The notes under the pieces: model-generated
The model's input: only the letters and a program-made list of their open reading frames with translations
What the model was told of the DNA's origin: nothing
Databases searched by the model: none
Shown here: one piece after another, positions 23,627 to 31,229 of the stretch
How positions within the stretch are numbered: the stretch's first letter is position 1
Layout: each line of letters opens with the position of its first letter
Assembly: GCF_024267675.1 (NCBI RefSeq)
Contig: NZ_JALDYX010000043.1
Coordinates: 1-32,250, forward strand
Direction of reading: 5' to 3'
Length of the DNA: 32,250 nucleotides
Origin: Marinobacterium sedimentorum
GTDB lineage: Bacteria > Pseudomonadota > Gammaproteobacteria > Pseudomonadales > Balneatricaceae
Translations under genes and position numbers: made by a program

Positions 23627-23866
23627 CTAATGGCGCTGCTTCAGTTTCTGAAAATAGGCCTTGAGTTCAGTTTCGGTGGGTTGATACTGAAACGCCAATT
23701 CGCCGTCGATCAGTATGTTGGGCGAGTGCCGAAGATTATGCCGGCTGACCAGTTCGGGGTGGTCTTCCAGATAATTAACCTGATAACCAATCCCCAAGTC
23801 TCTGAATTCTCTTTCTATATTGGCCACTGAAAAGTCCGTTTTGGTGACCAGCAACTGAACTCTCAT
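23627..23866 (-). CDS. Thioredoxin-fold protein lacking CxxC
   Basis: 79 residues from ATG 23866 (GGGGGA upstream). The pattern beta (MRVQLLVT), helix (VANIEREFRDLGIGY), beta (QVNYLED), helix, then the cis-Pro loop HSPNILIDGELAF and a closing helix (ETELKAYFQKL) matches short glutaredoxin/'Thioredoxin_3'-type proteins. Where the CxxC should be, the sequence reads TKTDFS, so it has no redox cysteines; the whole protein has no Cys. It may be a structural or binding variant. A longer frame starting at 23965 has no ribosome site. It stands alone between nagA and the FAD enzyme gene. Confidence 0.75.
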   Translation of the reverse strand: MRVQLLVTKTDFSVANIEREFRDLGIGYQVNYLEDHPELVSRHNLRHSPNILIDGELAFQYQPTETELKAYFQKLKQRH

Positions 23867-24079
23867 GATGCTGTTCCCCCGGAGGTGAGGCGGTAAGCTA
23901 CTGCCTTGCCAGTGACACCGATCGCGAACAATTGACGTCTTTATGAGTATAGATCCCAGCTGCACTTATTACTTGCGCTAAGCTTGAACTGAATTGGCCA
24001 GCCTGCAGTCGGCCCCTTAAGTTTTAGTGCATCAACTTTTCAGACATGGATGTGCACCTGAAACCGTTCGGGGGTATTT

Positions 24080-25504
24080 ATGTCCACTTACCGTTTAACC
24101 CAAATAGACGGCGCTGCCGTTGAACTGGATGCGTCCGTCGTCGACCGTTTCGCCGCGTCCCTGCGCGGTGAGCTGATCACTGCTGATTCCGCGCACTATG
24201 ACTGGGCCCGTACCATCTGGAATGCCATGATCGACAAGCGACCCGGGCTCATAGTCCGCTGCGTTACACCGACCGATGTGCGCGCTGCAATCGATTTTGC
24301 CAGGGACAACGAATTGCTGATCTCGGTCCGCGGAGGCGGGCACAATATTGCCGGTAATGCCGTCTGTGAGGGCGGGCTGATGATTGATCTTGCGCCGATG
24401 CGCTGGGTACGTGTCGATCCGGCAGCCGCGACGGCCTGGGTTGGCGCCGGTGCACTTCTGGGGGATGTCGATCGCGAGACCCTGGCCCATGGGCTCGTCG
24501 TGCCGCTGGGCATCAATTCGATTACCGGCGTGGCCGGGCTGACACTCGGCGGGGGATTCGGCTGGTTGTCACGGCGCTTCGGGCTGGCCATAGATAACCT
24601 CAGATCGGCGGATGTCGTCGCTACCGATGGACAGCTCCTGCGGGCCAGTAAACAGCAGAATCCCGATCTTTTCTGGGCGTTGCGCGGTGGCGGCGGTAAT
24701 TTTGGCATTGTCACCGCGTTCGAATTCTCGCTGCAGCGTATTTGGCCGGAAGTGATGGCGGGTCTGATTGTCTACCCGCTGGACCAGGCGCGCGAGGTTC
24801 TGCAGCAGTATCGGGAATTCGCGGCCCAGGCCCCCGACAATCTCACTGTCTGGGGCGTGATGCGCAAGGCACCGCCGCTGCCGTTTCTGCCTGAAAAGGT
24901 ACACGGAACCGAAGTGCTGATATTGGCGCTTTGCTACAGTGGCAATCCGGAGGATGGTAACGCCCTTATTGAGCCGTTGCGCACCCTGGGGACACCGGTG
25001 GGTGAGCATGTGGGCCGCCAGTCATTCGTGGACTGGCAGACTGCCTTTGATCCTCTGCTGATGCCGGGTGCGCGAAATTACTGGAAGTCCCATAATCTTG
25101 CAGCGCTGCCAGACGCGCTCATCGATATTCTGGTGGAATTTTGTCAGCGGTTGCCATCGGATCAGACCGAGATCTTTATCGCTCAGATGGGTGGTGCCAC
25201 CAACAGGCAGGCGGTGGATGCAACGGCCTATCCGCACCGCGAAACGGAATTTATCATTAACGTTCACGGACGCTGGGAGTCAGCCGAGGATGACGAGCGC
25301 TGTATTGACTGGTGTCGGCAGCTGTTTGATGCGCTGGTGCCGCATGCCATGGGCGGCGTCTATGTCAATTTCATGACGGCAGATGAGCAGTACCGGGTAG
25401 GGGCAGCCTATGGTGCCAATCACCAGCGACTGGCGCGCCTAAAGCAGCAGTATGATCCGGACAACCTGCTGCGCATGAATCAGAACATTCCGCCAGTGAG
25501 CTAA
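24080..25504 (+). CDS. FAD-linked oxidoreductase, berberine-bridge type
   Basis: 474 residues. The PCMH FAD-binding domain has SVRGGGHNIAG (83-92 region) with His 88, the site for 8-alpha-histidyl FAD linkage. Next come MIDLAPM, then SITGVAGLTLGGGFGWLSRRFGLAIDNL and ALRGGGGNFGIVT. The second cysteinyl FAD anchor seen in bicovalent relatives is Ala here (GVAGLT), so a single covalent link is expected. The C-terminal BBE segment YVNFM...AYGANHQRLARLKQQYDPDNLLRMNQNIPP is complete. No export signal. Members oxidise sugars, alcohols or aromatic rings using O2; the substrate here is unknown. ATG 24080 follows GGGGG by 6 nt. It has no operon partners. Confidence 0.9.
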   Translation: MSTYRLTQIDGAAVELDASVVDRFAASLRGELITADSAHYDWARTIWNAMIDKRPGLIVRCVTPTDVRAAIDFARDNELLISVRGGGHNIAGNAVCEGGLMIDLAPMRWVRVDPAAATAWVGAGALLGDVDRETLAHGLVVPLGINSITGVAGLTLGGGFGWLSRRFGLAIDNLRSADVVATDGQLLRASKQQNPDLFWALRGGGGNFGIVTAFEFSLQRIWPEVMAGLIVYPLDQAREVLQQYREFAAQAPDNLTVWGVMRKAPPLPFLPEKVHGTEVLILALCYSGNPEDGNALIEPLRTLGTPVGEHVGRQSFVDWQTAFDPLLMPGARNYWKSHNLAALPDALIDILVEFCQRLPSDQTEIFIAQMGGATNRQAVDATAYPHRETEFIINVHGRWESAEDDERCIDWCRQLFDALVPHAMGGVYVNFMTADEQYRVGAAYGANHQRLARLKQQYDPDNLLRMNQNIPPVS

Positions 25505-25570
25505 CTCCTGCGAAACCTGCGAATGAGCGCCTGTTGTTCACAGGTTTCCTGGTACAGGGCGGCTGATCTT

Positions 25571-25584
25571 TTGATTTCCATCAA
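25571..25584. promoter_or_regulatory. FNR/ANR-type binding site upstream of ompW
   Basis: TTGATTTCCATCAA matches the FNR consensus TTGAT-N4-ATCAA perfectly. A TAATGT at 25610-25615 could be the -10 element, putting the site near -44, close to a class II activating position. FNR control of ompW is known in E. coli. Confidence 0.75.
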
Positions 25585-25646
25585 TAAACGCCGGGTTTCA
25601 GAGCCCGATTAATGTAAAAGACGATTCAGATCAATGTACCGACAAA

Positions 25647-25678
25647 CTGCAGGCGCTTTAATGGCCGCAGTTTTTTTA
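25647..25678 (+). terminator. Weak hairpin with T-run in the ompW leader
   Basis: CTGC and GCAG arms with partly matching inner bases around GCTTTA (about 25648-25670), followed by TTTTTTT. It could end transcription from the FAD gene or attenuate ompW. The stem is imperfect, so the call is tentative. Confidence 0.3.
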
Positions 25679-25691
25679 AGGGAGTCGGTAC

Positions 25692-26300
25692 ATGAAACAA
25701 ATAGGTTTATCTGTGGCTGTTGCAGTCGGCCTTGCATCGCTGTCCAGCCTGAGTCTGGCCCATGAGGCTGGCGATTTCATTCTGCGTGCGGGTGTGGCCT
25801 CGGTCCAGCCGGATGCAAAGCCCCATGGCACGCTCGATGCGCTGAACGCCGACGTTGATAACGGCACGGCGCTGGGCATTACCGCCGCCTATATGGTGTC
25901 GGATGTGGTTGCAATAGAATTGCTGGCAGCCTCGCCGTTCAAGCATGACATTACCTCCAACGGCAGCAAAATAGGCGAAGCCAGTCAGTTGCCGCCCACA
26001 GTCTCGCTGCAATACATGCCGGAGCTTGAGCTGGGCGGGTTCCAGCCCTATGTGGGCATTGGTATTAACTACACGACTTTTTTCGACGAGGATTCAAGCC
26101 TGGGCAAGCTGAAGCTCGATGATTCCTGGGGCATCGCCTGGCAAGTCGGTTTCGATTACCAGGTACAGGATCAGTGGCTGGTGAACGCCGCTATCTGGAA
26201 TATCGATATAGAAAGCGACGCGACCCTGAACGGGGCCAGTATCGGATCTGTGGATATTGATCCCTGGGTCTATATGCTTGGCGTCGGTTACCGCTTCTAG
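25692..26300 (+). CDS. ompW: OmpW-family outer membrane protein
   Basis: 202 residues. A signal peptide covers about residues 1-23 (MKQIGLSVAVAVGLASLS to SLA, cut before HEAGDF). The mature part starts with FILRAGVASVQPDA, typical of OmpW, then alternates polar and nonpolar residues as amphipathic strands of an eight-stranded barrel, with AYMVSDVVAIELLAASPF and the closing WVYMLGVGYRF ending in aromatic Phe, the outer-membrane insertion signal. OmpW forms a narrow channel for hydrophobic compounds and responds to oxygen and stress. Start has GGGAG upstream. A perfect FNR site lies 108 bp before the gene. Confidence 0.93.
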   Translation: MKQIGLSVAVAVGLASLSSLSLAHEAGDFILRAGVASVQPDAKPHGTLDALNADVDNGTALGITAAYMVSDVVAIELLAASPFKHDITSNGSKIGEASQLPPTVSLQYMPELELGGFQPYVGIGINYTTFFDEDSSLGKLKLDDSWGIAWQVGFDYQVQDQWLVNAAIWNIDIESDATLNGASIGSVDIDPWVYMLGVGYRF

Positions 26301-26323
26301 ACTTCCTGATTTAGCCTCTATTC

Positions 26324-26345
26324 GGCTGCGTTGAATGACGCAGCC
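26324..26345 (+). terminator. Hairpin after ompW
   Basis: Perfect 8-bp arms GGCTGCGT (26324-26331) and ACGCAGCC (26338-26345) with loop TGAATG, 23 bp after the stop. There is no T-run, so it may stabilise the mRNA end rather than terminate transcription. Confidence 0.45.
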
Positions 26346-26530
26346 TGATCCGATCAGCCCCGTCATAGGTTCCCGCCAGACACTGTGCTTCATTGGCTAC
26401 ACTTAAGCGACCTGTGACCGCGGCTGCATGGTAATCGATGCCAATGTTTGCCTTTGAGCGGTTATGGTGCTGAAAAGCAGGGCGCCTGCAGGTAAATTAC
26501 AGATCTGAAACGATTTGAGGGAGATTTGTC

Positions 26531-26908
26531 ATGTACCTGAAAAAAATCGGCATGCTGGTGCTGCTGGTTGTTACCGCCCTGGTTACGCCTGTGAGCCTGG
26601 CGGATACGCCTGGGACCAGAACGATCGCCAATATTCTTTACCACTTCAATCATTTTCCCGCGCAGGCCGCACAGAAATCGTTGCTCAGAATTGCACAGGA
26701 TCCCGGCAGTAGCGAAGGGGAGAAGATTGTCGCCCAGGCCCTGGCCAGGACAGAGCACAAGGTTAAAAGTGAAGATGCGGCCGCACTGGAGCAGTTACTC
26801 GAAAGTGACAGTGGCAGCGACCAGATACGCACTTTGGCGCGCATACTGCTGCATCTCAATCACAAGCCGTCGGATGAGGATATGGCAACAATCAAGCTGA
26901 TGCTCTGA
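26531..26908 (+). CDS. Small exported protein with internal duplication, unknown function
   Basis: 125 residues. Residues 1-24 are a clear signal peptide (KK start, LVLLVVTALVTPVSL, cut near LA-DT). The mature 100 residues are helical and carry the motif RT-(I/L)-A-x-I-L-x-H-(F/L)-N-H-x-P twice, at 30-43 and 100-113, near both ends, with acidic and Gln/Ala-rich helices between. There are no Cys residues. I do not recognise the family. ATG 26531 follows GAGGGAG by 6 nt, a strong ribosome site, which supports real expression. It stands alone between ompW and an AraC regulator. A periplasmic helical adaptor or stress protein would fit, but that is a guess. Confidence 0.75.
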   Translation: MYLKKIGMLVLLVVTALVTPVSLADTPGTRTIANILYHFNHFPAQAAQKSLLRIAQDPGSSEGEKIVAQALARTEHKVKSEDAAALEQLLESDSGSDQIRTLARILLHLNHKPSDEDMATIKLML

Positions 26909-26930
26909 GCTATTAACCAGGCGTTCGCAG

Positions 26931-26957
26931 TGGGCCTTTTGTTAACCGAGAGGCCCA
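26931..26957 (+). terminator. Hairpin after the 125-aa exported protein gene
   Basis: TGGGCCT (26931-26937) and AGGCCCA (26951-26957) pair perfectly around a 13-nt loop, 23 bp after the stop. No T-run follows on this strand. Confidence 0.4.
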
Positions 26958-27122
26958 ATGATGAAGCATAGGCGCTCATGTATATAACCCGCCGGGACCA
27001 TATGTTTAATCCCAGTTCGGGCAGCACCGAGGCTGCCTGCTTCCAAAACACCCAAGGCTGTACCCGCGCATGATTCGCCTGTAATATTTTCAATCAGTTA
27101 CAAGCTTATGGTCATCTTGATT

Positions 27123-28196
27123 ATGTCAAAGTCTGACGCTGTTGCGATTGATTATGTTGATAGCTTGCTGGTTCATGCCGAGCAAAAAGGCTATGACGTT
27201 GGCTCCTTGCTGCGCTCTATCGGGCTGACCCGTGCCGACCTGGAAGGGCGGGAGGATTTTCCGGCCGAACAGTTCGGGCAGCTGTATCAGCGCATGATGT
27301 GGCTGGTGCAGGATGAGTCCTTCGGCATGCTCAGTGGCGGGCGCATGCCCAATGGCACCTTTCGCATGATGTGTTTCAGTGTGATCACCTGTGCGACCCT
27401 GGGTGAGGCGATACGCCGTTGCAGTCAGTTTTACGAAATCTGCAAGGGGCCGACGGTCAAGCCCCGTATCGATATCGAGGGCAGCAATGCGGTGTTCCGC
27501 TACGTGGCGCTAAGCTCCATGCCCGCCGATACGGTCAAGCGTCTGGTGTCCAACGAAACGCCGGGGCTGATTCGCTCGACCTTGTCGATCTGGCATCACT
27601 TTATGAGCTGGATGCTGGGGTATCGGCTGCCGTTGGTAAAAGTGGGTTTTACCTTCGCCGCCCAGCCCAACCTCAATGATTACCAGAACCTGTTTCAGTG
27701 TCCGCTGGAGTTTAACGGGCCGGAAAATTGCCTGGTTTTCCCGGCGGAACAACTTGAAATGCCCATGATGCAAAATGCCGAGACCCTGCGCAGCTTCCTG
27801 CGTACGGCACCCTATCAGCTGATGGTCATGGTGAATGGCGACCGTTCGGTCAGCGCCCAGGTGCGTGGCCTTATAGGGCGGGATTTCAGTCGGCCACCGC
27901 CCACCATCATTGCCGCGGCGAGTGCGCTGAACATGTCATCAAGAACCCTGCGGCGCCAGCTGGAGCGCGAGGGCACCACCTATCAGGCGTTGAAGGATCA
28001 AAGCCGCTTTGCCGCCGCGCAGGAGTACCTGAACTACCCGGATATCAGTGTGCAGGAGGTTGCGGCGATGCTCGGCTTTACCGAGCCCAGTGCTTTTGTG
28101 CGCGCCTTTCGCAAATGGAGCGGTATGACGCCGGCGTCTTTTCGTCATGGTCAGCGCGCCGGGGCCGGCGAGGCAGGCTCCTCCGTGGAGCCGTAA
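27123..28196 (+). CDS. AraC-family transcriptional regulator
   Basis: 357 residues from ATG 27123 (MSKSDAVAID); an ATG at 27108 would add five residues and neither has a good ribosome site. The N-terminal two-thirds match the 'Arabinose_bd'-type sensor domain of OruR/GbdR-neighbour style regulators, with LLVHAEQKGYDVGSLL, then FRMMCFSVITCATLGEAIRRC. The C-terminal double HTH contains ASALNMSSRTLRRQLEREG and the AraC signature AAMLGFTEPSAFVRAFRKWSGMTPASFR. Nearby targets are unclear: it is flanked by an unrelated exported protein and a subtilase-like gene on the same strand. A hairpin GGCTCC-TCCGT-GGAGCC sits at its last codons (28176-28192). Confidence 0.9.
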   Translation: MSKSDAVAIDYVDSLLVHAEQKGYDVGSLLRSIGLTRADLEGREDFPAEQFGQLYQRMMWLVQDESFGMLSGGRMPNGTFRMMCFSVITCATLGEAIRRCSQFYEICKGPTVKPRIDIEGSNAVFRYVALSSMPADTVKRLVSNETPGLIRSTLSIWHHFMSWMLGYRLPLVKVGFTFAAQPNLNDYQNLFQCPLEFNGPENCLVFPAEQLEMPMMQNAETLRSFLRTAPYQLMVMVNGDRSVSAQVRGLIGRDFSRPPPTIIAAASALNMSSRTLRRQLEREGTTYQALKDQSRFAAAQEYLNYPDISVQEVAAMLGFTEPSAFVRAFRKWSGMTPASFRHGQRAGAGEAGSSVEP

Positions 28197-28405
28197 CGCA
28201 TGTTGTGATCCGTACCCCAGACTCGGTTGAGAGTCTCCTGGCTGGAATTTCCGGCCCAGTCTGGATTGCCCTGTATGCTGGAGCCCCTGTAGCTAAGCGA
28301 TGATCGCGCCCCAGTAATAAGGTGAGCGAGCGGGCACGACTATACTGCAGGTCGGAGCCTGGGCTGTCGTATTGCAGCGCCATGGCCTCTGCATGCGGGG
28401 TCGCC

Positions 28406-29344
28406 ATGCCATTTCTATCGATTGTTTTCGTACTGCTGATTCAGCTCTGGCTACCTCAGGCGAAGGCGGACTCGCGGGTGGCGATCGTGGATCGCTTTTT
28501 CCCCTCGCCCGGCTCCCTGGCGACGCCGCAGGAGCAGGACATGCAGCGCTGGATGTACGGCATGCTGGATCTCGATGGTGATCAGATCAAGGAGCCGTAC
28601 TATCACGGTGACCTGGTACGCCTGATTGCGACCCATCCACGGTTATCGTTTTTCCTCTATCCCATCAGCAGTGATATGCATCCGCTGGATTCAATCGTGC
28701 TGAATCTGCGTGAAATTCGCGCCCGCCTTGAGCGTCAGCCGGTTGACGTGCTGGTGCTGTCCTGGGAGTCGTCCACGCTGATCAGTGCCTTCGAAGTACC
28801 GCTGCACCGCTCGCGGGCGGCGCACTATCTCGCAACGCTGGAAAAGTGGAGCCAGGAGAGCGGTAACTGGAATTCAACACTGGCGATTATCCGGGAGCTG
28901 GAAGCCCTGGTTGATGCTGGCGTCATCGTGGTCACCATTGCCGGCAACGGCGGCCGAGGCATGGTGAATACGTTTTCGTTTGCGCGTGGCGTGATCACCG
29001 TCGGCGCTATCGAACCTGAACTGGCCCGTTTTGTCAGCGACAATGCGCTGGTTGATCGGCGGGAGCAGGCCGCGTACTTTGCCAGGCTGCTAAGCACGCC
29101 AGACGGGGAGTTGCTGGGGTACGACCTTAATGGTGACCTCTGTGCGGACGTTCCGCTGGCGAAGTTGAGCAGCTATGACAAAGGCGCGCATGATCTGCCC
29201 CGCAGGCCCTGGCCACCCCTGAAAGGCTCGTCCTTTGCAGCGCCGGCGGCGGTCAAGAAAATCCTGCTGGCAGACCTGGCCTCAGGCTCCAACTGGCTTG
29301 GCGGGCCGACCAGCGACGCCTGTGGGCGCCATGCCGCACCCTGA
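28406..29344 (+). CDS. Exported subtilisin-like (S8) protein
   Basis: 312 residues from ATG 28406, which gives a signal peptide MPFLSIVFVLLIQLWLPQAKA directly; in-frame ATG 28382 and the frame start at 28322 only add an unlikely leader. The subtilase catalytic elements appear in order: Asp in VAIVDRF (D29), His in YYHGDLV (H67), the oxyanion Asn in TIAGNGG (N181), VITVGAIEP, and Ser in GSSFAAP (S276, where GTSMAAP is usual). A DLDGDQIKE loop could bind Ca. The spacing is shorter than in typical subtilisins and no propeptide is evident. I infer a small, divergent periplasmic protease or a protease-derived binder. It ends at a good terminator shared with the convergent regulator gene. Confidence 0.7.
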   Translation: MPFLSIVFVLLIQLWLPQAKADSRVAIVDRFFPSPGSLATPQEQDMQRWMYGMLDLDGDQIKEPYYHGDLVRLIATHPRLSFFLYPISSDMHPLDSIVLNLREIRARLERQPVDVLVLSWESSTLISAFEVPLHRSRAAHYLATLEKWSQESGNWNSTLAIIRELEALVDAGVIVVTIAGNGGRGMVNTFSFARGVITVGAIEPELARFVSDNALVDRREQAAYFARLLSTPDGELLGYDLNGDLCADVPLAKLSSYDKGAHDLPRRPWPPLKGSSFAAPAAVKKILLADLASGSNWLGGPTSDACGRHAAP

Positions 29345-29359
29345 TAGCGCCAGCCAGGT

Positions 29360-29388
29360 TCAGTTGCTCAGGCTCAGCTGATTTTTTT
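29360..29388 (+). terminator. Rho-independent terminator of the subtilase-like gene
   Basis: TCAGTTG (29360-29366), loop of 8, CAGCTGA (29375-29381): seven pairs with one G-U, followed directly by seven T (29382-29388). It overlaps the last codons of the convergent sigma-54 regulator gene. Confidence 0.65.
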
Positions 29389-30798
29389 CAGTTTGTCGTA
29401 GAGGTTGGCGCGGGATATTCCGAGTATTTTTGCCGCTTGAGTCTTGCTGCCCTGACAGTAGGCCAGGGCATCGACAATGGCGCTGCGCTCGGCGGCCAGA
29501 GTCGCCTCGGCGAGGGTCGCCGGCGGCTGTAGTGAGCTGCGCGGTTCGGGCTGTGGAGAGCTGGCCGGCATTGATATGGCGCGGCTGTGGCGCAAATGCG
29601 GCAGAACATCGGTGGCGTCTATCTCGCTGCTGTCACTGAGCACGCAGGCGCGCTCAATCAGGTTGTGCAGTTCGCGGATATTGCCGGGCCAGGCGTGGCG
29701 GCTGAGCAGTTGCAATGCATCTGCGGTGAGCGATTTGGCCGGAATGCCAAGCTTGAGGGCAATCTGATCGAGAAAGGTTTCACACAGCGCTTCTATATCG
29801 GTCAGGCGTTCGCGCAGCGGCGGCAGGTGTATGGGAAAGGCGCTGAGGCGATAGTAAAGGTCGGCACGAAAGCGGCCACTCTCTACCATTTCGAGAAGAT
29901 TAAGACTGGTCGCCGCAATAATCCGCACATCGGCCTGTTTCAGTTTGTTGGAGCCGATGGGCTCATATTCCTCTTCCTGCAGTACGCGCAGCAGCTTGGC
30001 CTGCAGATCCAGTGGCATATCGCCAATCTCGTCCAGAAACAGGGTGCCGCCCTGGGCCAGTTCAAATTTGCCAACCCGGCCGTTTTTCGAGGCGCCGGTG
30101 TAGGCTCCGGGTGCAACGCCAAAAAACTCGGCCTCTATCAGATTTTCGGGTATCGCGGCTACATTCAGGCTGACAAAGGGCGCGGCATTGCGCGCCGACA
30201 GATCGTGCAGCGCATGGGCAAACAGCTCCTTGCCGGTGCCGGTTTCGCCGGTCAGCAGCACCGAAATATCGAACCGTGCCGCCTGGCGAACCTGTTTACG
30301 TACCGCCTGGAGGGCTTCGCTGCGGCCGATAATCTGCGACAGGTGATAGCGTGAATTGCGCTCCAGGGCGAGCTTGTTGCGGGCGTCGTGCAGCTGCTGT
30401 TGCAGCTTGTTGTATTTCGTCAGCAGCGGGTTGATACGATCAATGCTTTCGCTGGCGACAAAGCCGAAACCGCCGACGATATTGCCTTCTTCGTCCTGCA
30501 GTGGAATCACGCTCACCACAAGCCACTGATTGGTCAGATACAGCAGGTCGAGGAAAATTGGCACGCCGCTGGCTATCACATCGGGCAGGTAGCTGCCGGG
30601 GATGATGCTGCTGATGTGCTGGCCGATGGGGGATGTCTTCAGCTTGAGAAAGCGATAGTAGGACTCGCTGATCCAGGTAACACAGCAGGCCTTGTCCACC
30701 GCGATCGCGTGCTCATAGAACTGCTCGAAGGATTCGGTGAAGAATGCCAGCGCCTGTGTCTTTATGCGCCGCTGCGCCCTTTCGTCCCATTGCACCAT
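29374..30798 (-). CDS. hbcR: Sigma-54-dependent activator (HbcR-like)
   Basis: 474 residues from ATG 30798 (MVQWDERAQ); the frame also opens at a TTG (30864) that lies within the operator palindromes. A PAS-like sensor covers about 25-120 (AIAVDKACCVTWISESYYRFL, GGFGFVASESI), then a coiled-coil linker. The AAA+ domain has Walker A GETGTGKE (184-191), GAYTGA (231-236) in place of GAFTGA, and Walker B GTLFLDEIGD. A Fis-type HTH closes the protein (SKTQAAKILGISRANLYDKL). The divergent neighbour is a 3-hydroxybutyrate dehydrogenase with a -24/-12 promoter, the arrangement expected for the 3-hydroxybutyrate regulator HbcR of Pseudomonas. The name rests on architecture and context. Confidence 0.88.
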   Translation of the reverse strand: MVQWDERAQRRIKTQALAFFTESFEQFYEHAIAVDKACCVTWISESYYRFLKLKTSPIGQHISSIIPGSYLPDVIASGVPIFLDLLYLTNQWLVVSVIPLQDEEGNIVGGFGFVASESIDRINPLLTKYNKLQQQLHDARNKLALERNSRYHLSQIIGRSEALQAVRKQVRQAARFDISVLLTGETGTGKELFAHALHDLSARNAAPFVSLNVAAIPENLIEAEFFGVAPGAYTGASKNGRVGKFELAQGGTLFLDEIGDMPLDLQAKLLRVLQEEEYEPIGSNKLKQADVRIIAATSLNLLEMVESGRFRADLYYRLSAFPIHLPPLRERLTDIEALCETFLDQIALKLGIPAKSLTADALQLLSRHAWPGNIRELHNLIERACVLSDSSEIDATDVLPHLRHSRAISMPASSPQPEPRSSLQPPATLAEATLAAERSAIVDALAYCQGSKTQAAKILGISRANLYDKLKKIS

Positions 30799-30835
30799 TG
30801 CTGCTGTCTCGGCCTGACTGGTTTGTATGGAAAAT

Positions 30836-30863
30836 AAGACAGGCCTGTCTTGAATACAAGACA
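30836..30863. promoter_or_regulatory. Candidate upstream activating site (stacked palindromes)
   Basis: AAGACAGGCCTGTCTT (30836-30851) is a perfect 16-bp palindrome, and TGTCTTG-AATA-CAAGACA (30846-30863) is a second perfect dyad sharing its right arm. Three AAGACA/TGTCTT half-sites thus lie within 28 bp, about 125 bp before the predicted bdhA transcript start. Confidence 0.65.
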
Positions 30864-30948
30864 AAATCTGTACAGTAATTAATACAGTTAGATAGCCGGG
30901 GCAGTGCGTAATTTATTTTAATTTAATAAAAACAATACGTTAGTATTT

Positions 30949-30966
30949 TTGGCCCGAGTGCTGCTT
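30949..30966 (+). promoter_or_regulatory. Sigma-54 promoter for bdhA
   Basis: TTGGCCCGAGTGCTGCTT matches the TTGGCACG-N4-TTGCW consensus except A-to-C and T-to-C; the essential GG (30951-30952) and GC (30963-30964) have the correct 12-bp offset. The transcript should start near 30976 in the rightward direction. Confidence 0.7.
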
Positions 30967-31229
30967 TGTACGTTCGCAAAATAACAAAATGCGAATACTG
31001 TCATGACACTCATCCCGCCTACAGGTTTATCCAGCCTGTTTCGTGCCGCACCCGCCGCCGTGCCTGCCCTGGGCGATCTGCATTTTGTTGCCTGTTGCTG
31101 TTTTCACCTGATCCACCTGAACAGCCGAGCAACCGACCGCGATCGCAGCCTTGCCGTGCTTTCGTGTTTGCCTGATCAAGCGTTCTGAATTCCATTCCTT
31201 GCCCACAAAAATCTAACGGAGATGCATCC

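Larger units (their letters stand above)
30799..31229. promoter_or_regulatory. Divergent control region of sigma-54 regulator and bdhA
   Basis: No credible gene in this 431-bp gap. From left to right it has stacked AAGACA/TGTCTT repeats (30836-30863), an AT-rich tract (about 30907-30940) that could be bent by IHF, a -24/-12 promoter (30949-30966), then about 250 bp of leader before bdhA. The order activator site, bend, sigma-54 promoter is typical of bacterial enhancer-dependent promoters. The leader holds short open frames with no convincing start signals. Confidence 0.65.

Noticed and set aside
23398..23664. 88-residue rightward frame after nagA
   Set aside because: No ribosome site, crosses the 8-bp hairpin at 23548-23570 and overlaps the end of the thioredoxin-like gene.
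31003..31188. 61-residue frame in the bdhA leader
   Set aside because: Weak start context and no recognisable pattern; kept only as a possible leader peptide in the finding on the leader.
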